Below, piece after piece: positions 9,052 through 18,168 of a stretch of 64,000 bases of DNA. The notes beneath the pieces were generated by a model that was not told where the DNA came from, ran no database searches, and saw only the letters and a program-made list of their open reading frames with translations. The stretch's first letter is position 1, and each line of letters opens with the position of its first letter. The translations under genes were made by a program, and so were the position numbers. The DNA is from an uncultured Ruminococcus sp. (GTDB taxonomy: Bacteria; Bacillota; Clostridia; Lachnospirales; Lachnospiraceae): NCBI GenBank assembly GCA_900066355.1, contig FMEL01000014.1, positions 1 through 64,000 on the forward strand, read 5' to 3'.

Positions 9052-10382
9052 CACCAGTCCCCCCATGTCTCACAATTCTGTCCTGCACCTACGTCAGCCC
9101 CTGCATACAGGGAAAAACGCAGCCTTACGCTGTCGCCATCTGCAGGGAAATAGCCTGCCATTCCCACATTCATATATTCTCCGTTGACAAAATATAACCA
9201 GCCGGAATCCATCGTAAAGTCATACTCTCCAAGCCAGTCGTTATCATGGTCTGTCATCTGGCAGTTGGCAGCTTCCAGATGTGCCTGCAGGTCTGCCGGT
9301 ATGGAAGCCCCTGCAGTAAGACCGCTTCTTCCAATGGAACGGAGATAAAAGCCGCTTGTGGCACTGCCCTCATTCCTCCAGTCAAAACCATTCTCATCTA
9401 ACAGACGCAAAAGTACGGAAGAAAGCTGTTCGCCCTGGTAAAATTCCACCGGTGTAGACGAAAGGATCGTACCAAGCCCCACAGATCCGGCTTCAATACT
9501 GATATTCACCGTTCCTGCCGGCTGTTCTTCCCCGTCTTCACTTCTTATGATCCGGTACTGTGGAAGTGTATAAGACCAGCCCTCACTGTCCGTTACTTTA
9601 ATATCTACGGTATTTTCTGCCTCTGTCAGTTCCATACGGTAGGCAATGATGCCTTCCCCGTCTGTACTGACAGAATAAAGTTTCTGTCCATTTCCCAGCA
9701 CCTCTACCGAAGAAGAAGGAAGGACATTGCCCTGATAGTCCCACGCCTGTACATAAAAAGTCCGGTAAGATGCACTGACGCTCTCTCCGTCTGTCAGGTC
9801 GGTTGCCACAGAAGGATATTTATTTTCTTCCGGGGCAGGCGTCGGTGTCTCCTCCTCCGGTACCTCTGCCCCTTCCTGGTTCCTGTCATCGTCAAGATCC
9901 GGTGTTGCTTCCTGATCCTCCTGGTTATCTTCCCCATCTTCAGGATCATACTGGACCGTATTTTCCTCTGGCTGCTGTGGTTCCTCAGATGGATTCTCCT
10001 GATCTGTATTTCCATCTTCAACAGACTCTTCTGTTTCCTCAGACGCAGCCTGCACCGTATCATCAGAAGGAGCTGTCACCTCCGGTTCTTCTTCCGGATC
10101 AGCTTCCTCCTGCTGTTCCTCCGGTTCATTTTCAGGTACCTGTGCCAGCGTGCCGGTACTCTCTGTCTGTAAAGAATCGGTATCCAGATCCGCATAAGTA
10201 TATCCTTTTCCCAGATAACCCTTCATGGAACTGTCTGCACTGATCCCCTGCACCGGATTTTCTATCGTTTCCGGCACCTGTGCCCTTACTCCTAAGACAA
10301 GGGCTCCCGAAAAGAGAAGAAGGCATAGCAGGATAAGGATGCCCGGCAGTATTTTTCTGTGTTTATTTTTTCTGTGATCCAC
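9051..10382 (-). CDS. Membrane-anchored DUF4430 (transcobalamin C-terminal-like) protein
   Basis: I place the start at GTG 10382, because AAGGAGG lies about eight bases upstream; the longer frame begins at a TTG at 10412. The 443-residue protein has an N-terminal membrane segment (ILPGILILLCLLLFSGALVLG), a long Glu/Pro/Asp-rich spacer (about 75-190), an Ig-like segment, and a DUF4430-type domain at about 295-430 with the typical ending (GWLYFVNGEYMNVGMAGY, then FPADGDSVRLRFSLY). DUF4430 corresponds to the beta domain that closes over cobalamin in intrinsic factor and transcobalamin. With a B12 riboswitch upstream and an alpha/alpha-barrel gene in the same operon, corrinoid binding is a reasonable inference, not shown here. 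Its stop shares one base with the next start. Confidence 0.85.
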   Translation of the reverse strand: MDHRKNKHRKILPGILILLCLLLFSGALVLGVRAQVPETIENPVQGISADSSMKGYLGKGYTYADLDTDSLQTESTGTLAQVPENEPEEQQEEADPEEEPEVTAPSDDTVQAASEETEESVEDGNTDQENPSEEPQQPEENTVQYDPEDGEDNQEDQEATPDLDDDRNQEGAEVPEEETPTPAPEENKYPSVATDLTDGESVSASYRTFYVQAWDYQGNVLPSSSVEVLGNGQKLYSVSTDGEGIIAYRMELTEAENTVDIKVTDSEGWSYTLPQYRIIRSEDGEEQPAGTVNISIEAGSVGLGTILSSTPVEFYQGEQLSSVLLRLLDENGFDWRNEGSATSGFYLRSIGRSGLTAGASIPADLQAHLEAANCQMTDHDNDWLGEYDFTMDSGWLYFVNGEYMNVGMAGYFPADGDSVRLRFSLYAGADVGAGQNCETWGDW

Positions 10383-10408
10383 GATATGCTCCTCCTTTTC
10401 CTTTCCGG

Positions 10409-12727
10409 TCAATACAGCCTCTCAATGTACTTCATGACCCAGCGGTCATACCAGCCTGTATTTTTCAGAAGTTCTTTCTTTAAAGCCTTTACGCATTTTT
10501 CTACTTCCTGACGCTCTTCACTGGATATTTCATGGGGACTGAATGCTGCTTTCTGCCCGGTACGCCAGGTATTTTGAAATTCGCCGGAAAGTTTTTCATC
10601 AAAAGTCCCCTGTTCATAGAGCCTTCCTGCATACCCTGCCATTGCCCGTACTGCCTGTCTTCTGTCCTGTGACTGAAAAGCCCTCTTTCTCCGGATATTT
10701 GCCACTGCCCTTAAGATATATACTGTAATCAGGAAACAGATCCCGAAAATATCAAATACCAGAAGAAGCAGAAGGATAAACTTCACCAGTCCTGTGACTG
10801 CGATCTGGAGATTCCAGTGGGTATTTATCTCCGGTGTGTTTTCTTTCTGTTCCGTCTCTGTTTCCGGAAGTGGTGCTGTCCGGGCTCCTTCGGCTTCCAG
10901 TCCAAGTGTCAGGTCCGGTTCTTCCATGACCCCGTAATATTCCGGTGTCATCTCTACCGGCACCCAGCCCATGCCATCTATGTAGATCTCTGTCCATGCA
11001 TGTCCATTTTTTCCGGGAATGTCGATCTTATCCCCGTCTTTTTTATCTTTTACGTCTTCCGGTGTGACCAGATAGCCTTCCACATATCTGGATGGAATCC
11101 CGTAATACCGGAACATCAATGCCGCTGCTGTTGCATAGTGGACACTGTGCCCTATCTTAGACTCTGTAAGGAAATTCTCTGCAAAATCTCCCGTTCCACT
11201 GTAAACATCTGTGGCAGTGCTGTAAGTCATATTATCTTCCAGATAAGAACGTATCCTTGAGATTGCTGTATAATAATCGGTATGTCCCTGATTCCGGTCC
11301 CCACCGTTTCCAAGTTCTTTTTCAAAAAGTGTAGTAAGGTTGTCTGGAATGACGGTATCCTGCTGGTACACAAAACTGTTATAATAGCTTTCCTGCTGTC
11401 TGTAGGTTGAATCCGGCTGTTCCGAAAGAACCTGATAGCTTTCTGCCCCCAGTGCAGTAAAGTCTTTCACCAGATTTCCAAGGGAAGTAAATGAATACTT
11501 CCGGTCTCCGAAAAGCCCTCTGGCATTCAGCATACTGTCAGCTGTCCCGGTGATGCCCCTGTAGTTTTCCGGCAGTTCCTGTGTCTCATAAGGAAGATAA
11601 ACATACCGGCTGTCTGCCTTTTCATTCTCTACTGAGACCGTTCCTTCCGTACTGGAAAGACTGTCATCTTTTACCAGGTTCCGTATAGACGCAAGCTGTG
11701 TCTCCCCATAAAACCCGTCCTGATGCAGCCAGTAAAACAGGTTCTTTTCCCCGTAAGCAGTTTCTGTAGAAACACTTTTCCACTGGTTCCCGTCATAAAC
11801 GCTTCCGGTAAATCCCTTAAGGTACAGTGAATCCGGATGCTCCATAGTCACAGAAAGGGCTGTATCCTCAGAACCTTTCCAGCTTCCAGCCTCTTTCAGC
11901 TTTCCGTTCGGAAGAGAATTGACCACGCCTCTTTTATAACGGATTTCTTCGATCTTATCAGTGATCTCTTTCCCTGCATTTTTCACCAGTTCCGAAGAAC
12001 TGTAATCTTTTTCCGGTGCGATCAGCCCCATTGCAGACACAGAAACTGCCACCACCACAATGGAAAAAAGGATTCCCCAAGCCAGGATACTTCCCCGGTT
12101 TCCCATCTGCACCCTGCCTTTCTTTCCGGGCATCATCTCATTCAGTTCCAAAATTACCCCTGTATAAAATACCAGTCCTGTTTTCAGGTCAGGGAATTTC
12201 TGAAGATAAAACATACAGACCGGAAGAACCAGTGCCCACAGGACTACGAGCACCGTAAACCTCATGCGGCTGACCAGTGTTCCCGCAAGTCCCATCACAA
12301 TCCCCAGAAACAGAAAGAAAAATATCTGTTCCCTGCTTCCTGTTTCTGCTAAGTTTCCATAACGGGTCAGATAAATCCCTGCCCTGCTTCCCAACGTGTC
12401 TGCCAGTTCATCCCAACAGGAAATGCCTCCATGAAGAATCTCTTTCCAGAAAAATATTCCTACACTTAATACCACAGACAGAAAAATACTGCTTCCTATG
12501 GCACATTTCCTTTGCCCGGACAGAAGCCCCAGACACAGAACGCAGCCGATAAGCACGCCTGTCAGAAATGGCATTCCAGGAACAGTTTCTAACAGTTCCC
12601 GGAGAATCAGATAACCGCCTGTACCGACAGAAGCCAGGATAAGAAGGACTGTGACCAGTACAGAAACTATGTCCTGTCTGTATTTCCCGGACTTTTTCTT
12701 ATTGATCTCTGTTGTCCATAGTTCCAT
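10409..12727 (-). CDS. Membrane transglutaminase-like (TgpA/DUF3488 type) protein lacking the catalytic cysteine
   Basis: A 772-residue protein with about six N-terminal membrane helices, an external transglutaminase-like domain (about 470-610), another helix, and a cytoplasmic C-terminal part. The start at ATG 12727 has AGGAG eight bases upstream; the longer frame starts at a TTG. The core reads KIGHSVHYATAAALMFRYYG followed by IPSRYVEGYL and GHAWTEIY. Related enzymes have G-x-C-x-x-F/Y-A at the first motif, but here the cysteine position is Ser (AGT at 11144-11146). The His is kept and the Asp position is Glu (WVPVEMTP). It is therefore probably a non-catalytic binding or scaffold protein. 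MoxR-DUF58-TgpA-like trios are widespread. It overlaps the DUF58 gene by 29 bases. Confidence 0.88.
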   Translation of the reverse strand: MELWTTEINKKKSGKYRQDIVSVLVTVLLILASVGTGGYLILRELLETVPGMPFLTGVLIGCVLCLGLLSGQRKCAIGSSIFLSVVLSVGIFFWKEILHGGISCWDELADTLGSRAGIYLTRYGNLAETGSREQIFFFLFLGIVMGLAGTLVSRMRFTVLVVLWALVLPVCMFYLQKFPDLKTGLVFYTGVILELNEMMPGKKGRVQMGNRGSILAWGILFSIVVVAVSVSAMGLIAPEKDYSSSELVKNAGKEITDKIEEIRYKRGVVNSLPNGKLKEAGSWKGSEDTALSVTMEHPDSLYLKGFTGSVYDGNQWKSVSTETAYGEKNLFYWLHQDGFYGETQLASIRNLVKDDSLSSTEGTVSVENEKADSRYVYLPYETQELPENYRGITGTADSMLNARGLFGDRKYSFTSLGNLVKDFTALGAESYQVLSEQPDSTYRQQESYYNSFVYQQDTVIPDNLTTLFEKELGNGGDRNQGHTDYYTAISRIRSYLEDNMTYSTATDVYSGTGDFAENFLTESKIGHSVHYATAAALMFRYYGIPSRYVEGYLVTPEDVKDKKDGDKIDIPGKNGHAWTEIYIDGMGWVPVEMTPEYYGVMEEPDLTLGLEAEGARTAPLPETETEQKENTPEINTHWNLQIAVTGLVKFILLLLLVFDIFGICFLITVYILRAVANIRRKRAFQSQDRRQAVRAMAGYAGRLYEQGTFDEKLSGEFQNTWRTGQKAAFSPHEISSEERQEVEKCVKALKKELLKNTGWYDRWVMKYIERLY

Positions 12728-13880
12728 AGCCTGCTCTCCTGTCTGTCTTACGGATGCCAAGTTCCCGGCGGTAATCGTCTGTATAAGTTATCTCATTTCC
12801 GTTATGTGCCGCATTCTTTCCCCTGCGTACTGTCACGTTCTGAGCCTCCCGTGGAAGAAGCTCATTTTCCCGGTCATCAGGATTCCCTGTGATATAGATA
12901 TAAGCGGCAAAAGATTTCTGCCCCGGATTCTTTATGTAGTCCCTGATGACTGCCGGTTTCTCCTTTATACTGCTGTGACAGAGGAACCGGTACAAAATGT
13001 CCTCATAGTCCCGGAGTGTTTCTATCTTTTCCAGCCGGAGCTGTCCGGAGGCAGGGTCATATACCGCAGTCTGGCAGGGGATTCTCTGCTCCATAAAGCT
13101 GTAAAGGACTGCGCCATAGATCTCTGCAACAGCCTCCGGTGCTTCTGATCTTTCCCCCTCCTGACCAGGTTCCGCAAGGATCAGGACAGCCTCATCCACC
13201 GGATAGCTTTTCTCCCGGATCATAACTTCGTCCAATTTTCCAGACAGTTTCCAATGGATCTGGCGGATACTGTCGCCGGGGCGGTATTCCCGGACATCGT
13301 AAGTTTCCCCCGGATCATCTCCCGGACGGTTTTTGGAGAACTTAAAGCTCTCCATATCAAAACCTTCCCGGGAAAGAAGTGCAAGATCCATTCTGGACTT
13401 ATGCGGCATTACGACCATATCCCGGCTGATACCTGCCCTCCGTTTAAAGGCAACGATCCCGAAAAGATCCCGTACTTTCCAGTCCGCAAACTGAAACCTG
13501 ATACAGCCACAGCGATTGCTTCTGCCCTGAAAAGCGACCAGTTCTTCTTTTTTCCCCCGCAGGGAAAGTTCCAGTTCCTTATCCCCGTTTTCACCGGTAA
13601 GCAGGTTCTCCCAGTGGATACTCCCGTTTCCCCTGAAGACCGGATAAAAAGACTGGTTTTCAAGTCCCATTTTTACCTGAAATACTGACTCCTGCTCTGA
13701 CCTTTCCGGAAGGATAAAGCGTGTCTGTACCTTTCTTCCCGAAAAGACACCATAGATACAGGACACCACCAGCAGCACCGCAGTTGCAGCCAGCACACAT
13801 ACAAAAAGATATTCTCCTGTGATCACTGCCCCGGCTGCCATGCAGACCAGCCACAGGAACCATACGACCCTGTTCTTCAT
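12699..13880 (-). CDS. DUF58 domain protein
   Basis: A 393-residue protein with two N-terminal membrane segments (WFLWLVCMAAGAVITGEYLFVCVLA, presented here only in outline as one hydrophobic block at about 5-45), an extracytoplasmic beta-rich part, and the DUF58 signature YRPGDSIRQIHWKLSGKLDE near residues 200-220. DUF58 proteins almost always sit beside a MoxR ATPase and often a transglutaminase-like protein, as here, and are thought to work with them in maturing or assembling exported or metal-containing proteins. The start overlaps the MoxR stop by four bases (ATGA) behind AGAGGGAG. Substrate unknown; the operon suggests the surface proteins encoded around it. Confidence 0.9.
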   Translation of the reverse strand: MKNRVVWFLWLVCMAAGAVITGEYLFVCVLAATAVLLVVSCIYGVFSGRKVQTRFILPERSEQESVFQVKMGLENQSFYPVFRGNGSIHWENLLTGENGDKELELSLRGKKEELVAFQGRSNRCGCIRFQFADWKVRDLFGIVAFKRRAGISRDMVVMPHKSRMDLALLSREGFDMESFKFSKNRPGDDPGETYDVREYRPGDSIRQIHWKLSGKLDEVMIREKSYPVDEAVLILAEPGQEGERSEAPEAVAEIYGAVLYSFMEQRIPCQTAVYDPASGQLRLEKIETLRDYEDILYRFLCHSSIKEKPAVIRDYIKNPGQKSFAAYIYITGNPDDRENELLPREAQNVTVRRGKNAAHNGNEITYTDDYRRELGIRKTDRRAGYGTMDNRDQ

Positions 13881-14815
13881 GCTCCCTCTACTTTCGGTAC
13901 TGGTACGGTATCCAGGATCTCATCAAGAATGTCCCTTGCTGACCGTTCCTCGTATCGTGCCCTGGATTCCAGTACCATTCTGTGTCCTGCCACATCTCCA
14001 AATACTTTCCGAATATCGTCCGGCACTACATAGTCCCTGCCATCTACAAAAGCAGCCGCTTTGGACATGCGGCACAGTGCCAGTGTTCCTCTGGGGCTTA
14101 ACCCCAGTGTGATCAGTGCGTGGACTCTGGTTGCCTCTGCAAGATCAGCCACATAAGACAAGATCCGGTCATCCATATAAACTTTCTGCACCTGCTCCTG
14201 CAGCTTCAGAAGTTCTTCCTTATGCACCACAGTTTCTGCATGGTCCAGAGGGTTTGTATCCTGCCGGTCTCTCAGGATCTCTACCAGACTTTCGTGATCC
14301 GGGTATCCCATGCTCAGGCTGACCATGAAACGGTCCAGCTGTGACTCCGGAAGCATCTGGGTACCGGAAGAACCTACCGGGTTCTCCGTAGCAAGTACCA
14401 CAAATGGCTTCGGGACTTCATGGGTCTCACCGTCAACGGTCACCCTGCCTTCCTCCATGACTTCCAGAAGGGCAGCCTGTGTCTTACTGGAAGTACGGTT
14501 GATCTCATCTGCCAGAAGGAAGTTGCACATGACAGCTCCCGGGCGGTAGACAAATGTTCCTGTTTCTTTCTGGTACATGGTAAAACCTGTCACATCAGAG
14601 GGAACCACGTCCGGTGTAAACTGGATACGCTGAAAATCCATACCCATCAGCCTGCTCAGTGCAAGAGCTGTGGTCGTCTTTCCTACTCCCGGCACATCTT
14701 CCAGCAGTACATGTCCCTTTGCCAGAACCGCCATGATGATCTTGTCTGTAACTTCTTTTTTTCCTTTAATGATCGTCCCCAGTTGTTCCTGAAGAATCCT
14801 GATCTTATCTGTCAT
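13877..14815 (-). CDS. MoxR-family AAA+ ATPase
   Basis: A 312-residue cytoplasmic AAA+ ATPase. Walker A is GVGKTT (in LEDVPGVGKTTTALALSRL), Walker B is LLADEINR, and the sensor/arginine-finger region reads LATENPVGSSGTQMLPESQL followed by DRF. The C-terminal lid (LGLSPRGTLALCRMSKAAA) is typical of MoxR proteins. Length is usual for the family. MoxR ATPases act as chaperone-like machines with DUF58 or von Willebrand-type partners, and here the DUF58 gene follows with an ATGA overlap. GAGGGG precedes the start. Being inside a B12-riboswitch operon is unusual and suggests service to the exported proteins of that operon. Confidence 0.95.
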   Translation of the reverse strand: MTDKIRILQEQLGTIIKGKKEVTDKIIMAVLAKGHVLLEDVPGVGKTTTALALSRLMGMDFQRIQFTPDVVPSDVTGFTMYQKETGTFVYRPGAVMCNFLLADEINRTSSKTQAALLEVMEEGRVTVDGETHEVPKPFVVLATENPVGSSGTQMLPESQLDRFMVSLSMGYPDHESLVEILRDRQDTNPLDHAETVVHKEELLKLQEQVQKVYMDDRILSYVADLAEATRVHALITLGLSPRGTLALCRMSKAAAFVDGRDYVVPDDIRKVFGDVAGHRMVLESRARYEERSARDILDEILDTVPVPKVEGA

Positions 14816-14827
14816 CTTTTGTTCCCC

Positions 14828-15823
14828 TCATCTGTGATCTGTCATATTGTAAAAACTGTTTTTTCCGTCTTTGAACCGTTCATAAGAAACCAGTGCACAA
14901 AATGCCTGGTCGGTTGCCATTCCATCGTTTTCTCCATCTAAGGTATGGGAAAATCCCCCGTCTTTCTGCTGATACTCCATCAGAATATCATACAGACCTT
15001 TTCCATCTTTTATAAACCGTTCATCTTCATTACAGTCAATCCCATAAGTGCTTAACGTAAGGATCACCTGTGATACAGACTCTGAGCTGTCGGAGCCATA
15101 TGCCACATAACCACCATTCTCTTCCTGTCCTGCCGAAAGTATCTGGATTCCTTTCTCAATGATTTCCTTTACTGCTTCCTGATCCTGATAAGGTTCCAGG
15201 CACTGTAGGGTCATTGCTGTCATGTCCACATCGGACTGGTCTGCATTGTCATCAAGAGAAAATCCTCCGTCCGGTTTTTCCTGCTCCAGAATATAAGACA
15301 GATATTTCTGTTCCAGCTCCCCGTCCTTATTCTGCTCCGGGTCGTCTGCATTCAGTGCCAGCAGTGCAAAGACTGCTCCATTCAGCCCCTGTGCTGTCAC
15401 CGTATCAAAATCTTCCAGCGGTTTCTGTACATCATACCCGCCAATGTCTGTGGGGGCTGCCCCTATGGATTTCAGTGCAAGAACTACCCTGGAATACTCT
15501 GTGTATTTATGATCGCTTAAGATCCCGTCATTTTCTTTCAGGTATTTCTCCACATTTGCCCTGTATTTTTCAAAATAATCGTCTGGCAGTGATGCCTCCC
15601 CTCTGGCAAGGGGCATCACTGTCCATTCTCCCCCAATGGAAGCAACTGTCGGGTCTGTCACGATCCCCGTCTCATAATCTGCTGTTTTCTGGATCACCTC
15701 TTCCAGGGAATCCCCTTTTGCACTGACAGCCACTCCCGAAGTACAGAAAAGAGCCGCACCTAAAAATACCGCAATTCCCCTTGTACCTTGTTTTCTTCTG
15801 TTTGTCATTCCCGGTTTCTTCAT
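14828..15823 (-). CDS. Secreted alpha/alpha-barrel protein (terpenoid cyclase/prenyltransferase fold, transcobalamin alpha-domain-like)
   Basis: A 331-residue exported protein. I use the ATG at 15823 because AAGGAG lies seven bases upstream; the upstream ATG at 15841 has none. The signal peptide runs to about residue 30 (GIAVFLGAALFCTSGVAVSA). Repeats of the squalene-cyclase/prenyltransferase fold are visible three times: EQEKPDGGFSLDDNADQSDV, GQEENGGYVAYGSDSSESV and QQKDGGFSHTLDGEND. No cyclase DxDD or prenyltransferase zinc site is evident. The same fold forms the alpha domain of intrinsic factor and transcobalamin. Sharing an operon and B12 riboswitch with DUF4430 proteins makes a split cobalamin-binding pair plausible. 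The ligand is inferred. Confidence 0.85.
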   Translation of the reverse strand: MKKPGMTNRRKQGTRGIAVFLGAALFCTSGVAVSAKGDSLEEVIQKTADYETGIVTDPTVASIGGEWTVMPLARGEASLPDDYFEKYRANVEKYLKENDGILSDHKYTEYSRVVLALKSIGAAPTDIGGYDVQKPLEDFDTVTAQGLNGAVFALLALNADDPEQNKDGELEQKYLSYILEQEKPDGGFSLDDNADQSDVDMTAMTLQCLEPYQDQEAVKEIIEKGIQILSAGQEENGGYVAYGSDSSESVSQVILTLSTYGIDCNEDERFIKDGKGLYDILMEYQQKDGGFSHTLDGENDGMATDQAFCALVSYERFKDGKNSFYNMTDHR

Positions 15824-15887
15824 ATGCAGGCTCCTTTTCATATACTATGATGTTTGGGCAAAAACCCTCAACTATGTTTCAACTGTG

Positions 15888-18095
15888 TTATTTTGCTTTG
15901 CCGGTCACTCTATTAGACCAGGTACTGTAGACTTTCTTTCCGCCGATCACCTTAAAGGACCGGATACGGAAATAGTAGCCTTTGTTCTTCTTAAGTTTTG
16001 ATACCGTATATGCGGAAGTCTTTGCATTGACTGCCTTTATGGTCTTGTAACCGGATTTCTTTCTGGTGCTCATCTGCACTTCATATCCCTGTACACCGGA
16101 AACTTTCTTCCAGTATACTTTAAGACTCCTTGCTTTTCCTTTCTTTACGGAAGTCGCCTTTGGTGTGGAAGGCAGGGTATACGCATTTTTCAGAACCTGC
16201 TGGCGTCCGGTCACTGTCTTTTTCCCTTTCTTATATAAAGAAGTAACTGTGATCTTATAAGCAGTTCCTGCGCTCAGCTTCTGTTTGCCGACCTTCTTGA
16301 TGGTATAGGAAGTGGTCTTGCTGCTCACATCAGCGACCTTTGTATTCTTCTTAAACTTGCCGCCCTGAATGGAGATCCGGTATCCGGATACAGAGGCTTC
16401 CCTCTTCCAGGATATTTTCATGGCAGATGCAGACACCGCTGACTGTTTCACTCCTGCCGCTGGTGTTGGTGCAGCGGTTGGTTTCGGTGTGGCAGTTGGC
16501 TTTGGTGTTGCTGTCGGTATTGGTGTGGCAGTCGGTTTCGGTGCCTTTTTCTCCAGTTCACCGTAACGCTCTTCTGCGTATTCCAGGTAATCTACTTTCT
16601 GGGAATCAACATTCCGGTATGCCACAGAACCTTTTTCAAGGGCATCATAAGCCTTTTTTGCTGCCAGGATCTTCTTGTGGCATTCTTCCGTATAGACAAC
16701 ATCTTTGTCAGAAGAACCGATGGCATCAATAAGGTCTTCCACCTGTTTCACCTTCGCTACCGTTTCCCGGTCTGCCCTGATCAGGAACTGTATGGAATCC
16801 TGAATAAAACGGTTCTCCCTTGAAAAGGCAGTCACTGTCACAAGCTCATCTTTTGAGATATATTCATTGGCATGGAGTCTTCCCTGGTAGTCCATATAAG
16901 CTGCGGAACCGTCCACTCTCCAACGGATAGACTTCTGTGCTGCGGAAGCCGGGAGGATCTCTGCTTTCAGCTGAATACTCTCGCCTACATTTAACTCTGT
17001 CTTGTTGCTTTCTGCTGAAATCTCAATGGAGCTTACCGCTACCGGTGTACTGCTCTCACTGACAGTGATCTTCGCAGTTGCCGGGGAAAAAGCTGCCCCG
17101 TATTTTCCTGCATTGTCTTTCTCTGTAGCAAGTAAATAATACGTTCCTGCCTTATTAAACGTATAGGAAACATAACCATCCGCATCATAGTCCAGCTTAT
17201 CAACCCTGTTCCAGTTCCCGTCATAAAGGACTGCATCCATGTTCTGGATTGCTACAGGGTCCGGTACACTGTTATCAGAAGACATGACTGTTTTCTGGGA
17301 ATATACTTTTGTCTTTAAAGTGCTTCCTTTTGACAGGTTGTAATCGTCCTGGCTGAAAGAAGTAAAAGCTCCCCTTGTCCAGAAGCTCCGGTCTGTGAAC
17401 ATACCTACATCAACCACATCCCCGTCTTCCAGAAGGATATAATCTGCGGTGGAGCCAAACCCACTCCACATCAGGGGATATTCATGGTTGACATAATACA
17501 TCAGGTTCTCATCATGTCCCCAAAAATTCTGCATGTAGAGGTGTGTGGCACTGCCGGTTGGTTTCAGAAGGCGGTTGCCTTTTCCAGTACCTGCATTATA
17601 AGTAAGATATGCCTGTCCACCAGTCATATAAAAAACAGAGTTGAACTGTTCGCTGTTGAGAATTGCATCTTTGCCAGCACCTGTCCCACATTTTTCTGCA
17701 GGATAACCCAGATAATACCGTTCCATCAGATAGATATACAGATGGAGCACTGTAGGACGTTTTACCACACCCTGTTCCTCCAGATAATCACAGACACTGT
17801 TTGTAGGATAACGGTAATACTCCTGAAGTCCGTATAACCCCAGATCAAAATAAGGCACTGTCACTTTCAGATGGGATAAAATTGTGCCATCATCCCCTGC
17901 AATGGGGATACCATCGTTGGAAATCGTTACTGTTACAGTTACTTCTCCCTGGCTGGATTCATTGTATGCACTTTTCTGTCCTGAAAATCCTGTCATAGCC
18001 CAGGCATTCCCGGAAAGGCACAAGACACCTATAAGGACTGCACAGAACAGAAGACAGTACTTCCGTAACCTATACAAAAGACTTCTTTCCTTCAA
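15888..18095 (-). CDS. Secreted DUF4430-like protein with Big_2 and two FnIII-like domains
   Basis: A 735-residue exported protein starting at TTG 18095 behind a strong AAGGAGGG. After the signal peptide (YCLLFCAVLIGVLCLSGNAWA) the N-terminal 290 residues contain a DUF4430-like pattern: YYVNHEYPLMWSGFG followed by YILLEDGDVVDVGMFTD, which parallels the protein encoded at 9051-10382. Then come a Big_2-like domain (SSIEISAESNKTELNVGESI), a helical FIVAR-like segment (KKILAAKKAYDALEKGSVA), a Pro/Thr spacer of KPTATP repeats, and two FnIII-like domains rich in Lys/Tyr at the C-terminus. The basic C-terminus may hold it in the wall. It follows an attenuator-like hairpin inside the operon. Confidence 0.8.
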   Translation of the reverse strand: MKERSLLYRLRKYCLLFCAVLIGVLCLSGNAWAMTGFSGQKSAYNESSQGEVTVTVTISNDGIPIAGDDGTILSHLKVTVPYFDLGLYGLQEYYRYPTNSVCDYLEEQGVVKRPTVLHLYIYLMERYYLGYPAEKCGTGAGKDAILNSEQFNSVFYMTGGQAYLTYNAGTGKGNRLLKPTGSATHLYMQNFWGHDENLMYYVNHEYPLMWSGFGSTADYILLEDGDVVDVGMFTDRSFWTRGAFTSFSQDDYNLSKGSTLKTKVYSQKTVMSSDNSVPDPVAIQNMDAVLYDGNWNRVDKLDYDADGYVSYTFNKAGTYYLLATEKDNAGKYGAAFSPATAKITVSESSTPVAVSSIEISAESNKTELNVGESIQLKAEILPASAAQKSIRWRVDGSAAYMDYQGRLHANEYISKDELVTVTAFSRENRFIQDSIQFLIRADRETVAKVKQVEDLIDAIGSSDKDVVYTEECHKKILAAKKAYDALEKGSVAYRNVDSQKVDYLEYAEERYGELEKKAPKPTATPIPTATPKPTATPKPTAAPTPAAGVKQSAVSASAMKISWKREASVSGYRISIQGGKFKKNTKVADVSSKTTSYTIKKVGKQKLSAGTAYKITVTSLYKKGKKTVTGRQQVLKNAYTLPSTPKATSVKKGKARSLKVYWKKVSGVQGYEVQMSTRKKSGYKTIKAVNAKTSAYTVSKLKKNKGYYFRIRSFKVIGGKKVYSTWSNRVTGKAK

Positions 18096-18110
18096 TTTCT
18101 TCCCTCCTTA

Positions 18111-18160
18111 AAAAAGTTCCCATATGTGCCCTTTGCCGGAACCTCACACAGGAACTTTCT
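18111..18160 (-). terminator. Attenuator-like hairpin inside the cobalamin operon
   Basis: On the minus strand AAAGTTCC (18158-18151) pairs with GGAACTTT (18120-18113) and is followed at once by a T run that merges into the ribosome binding site of the next gene. This fits partial termination, lowering expression of the genes from 18095 onward relative to the two upstream surface-protein genes. Confidence 0.5.
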
Positions 18161-18168
18161 TTTTGAAC

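Noticed and set aside
4218..9187. Many plus-strand open frames over the large surface-protein genes
   Set aside because: They have no ribosome binding sites, show low-complexity shadows of the real genes, and lie opposite clearly coding sequence.
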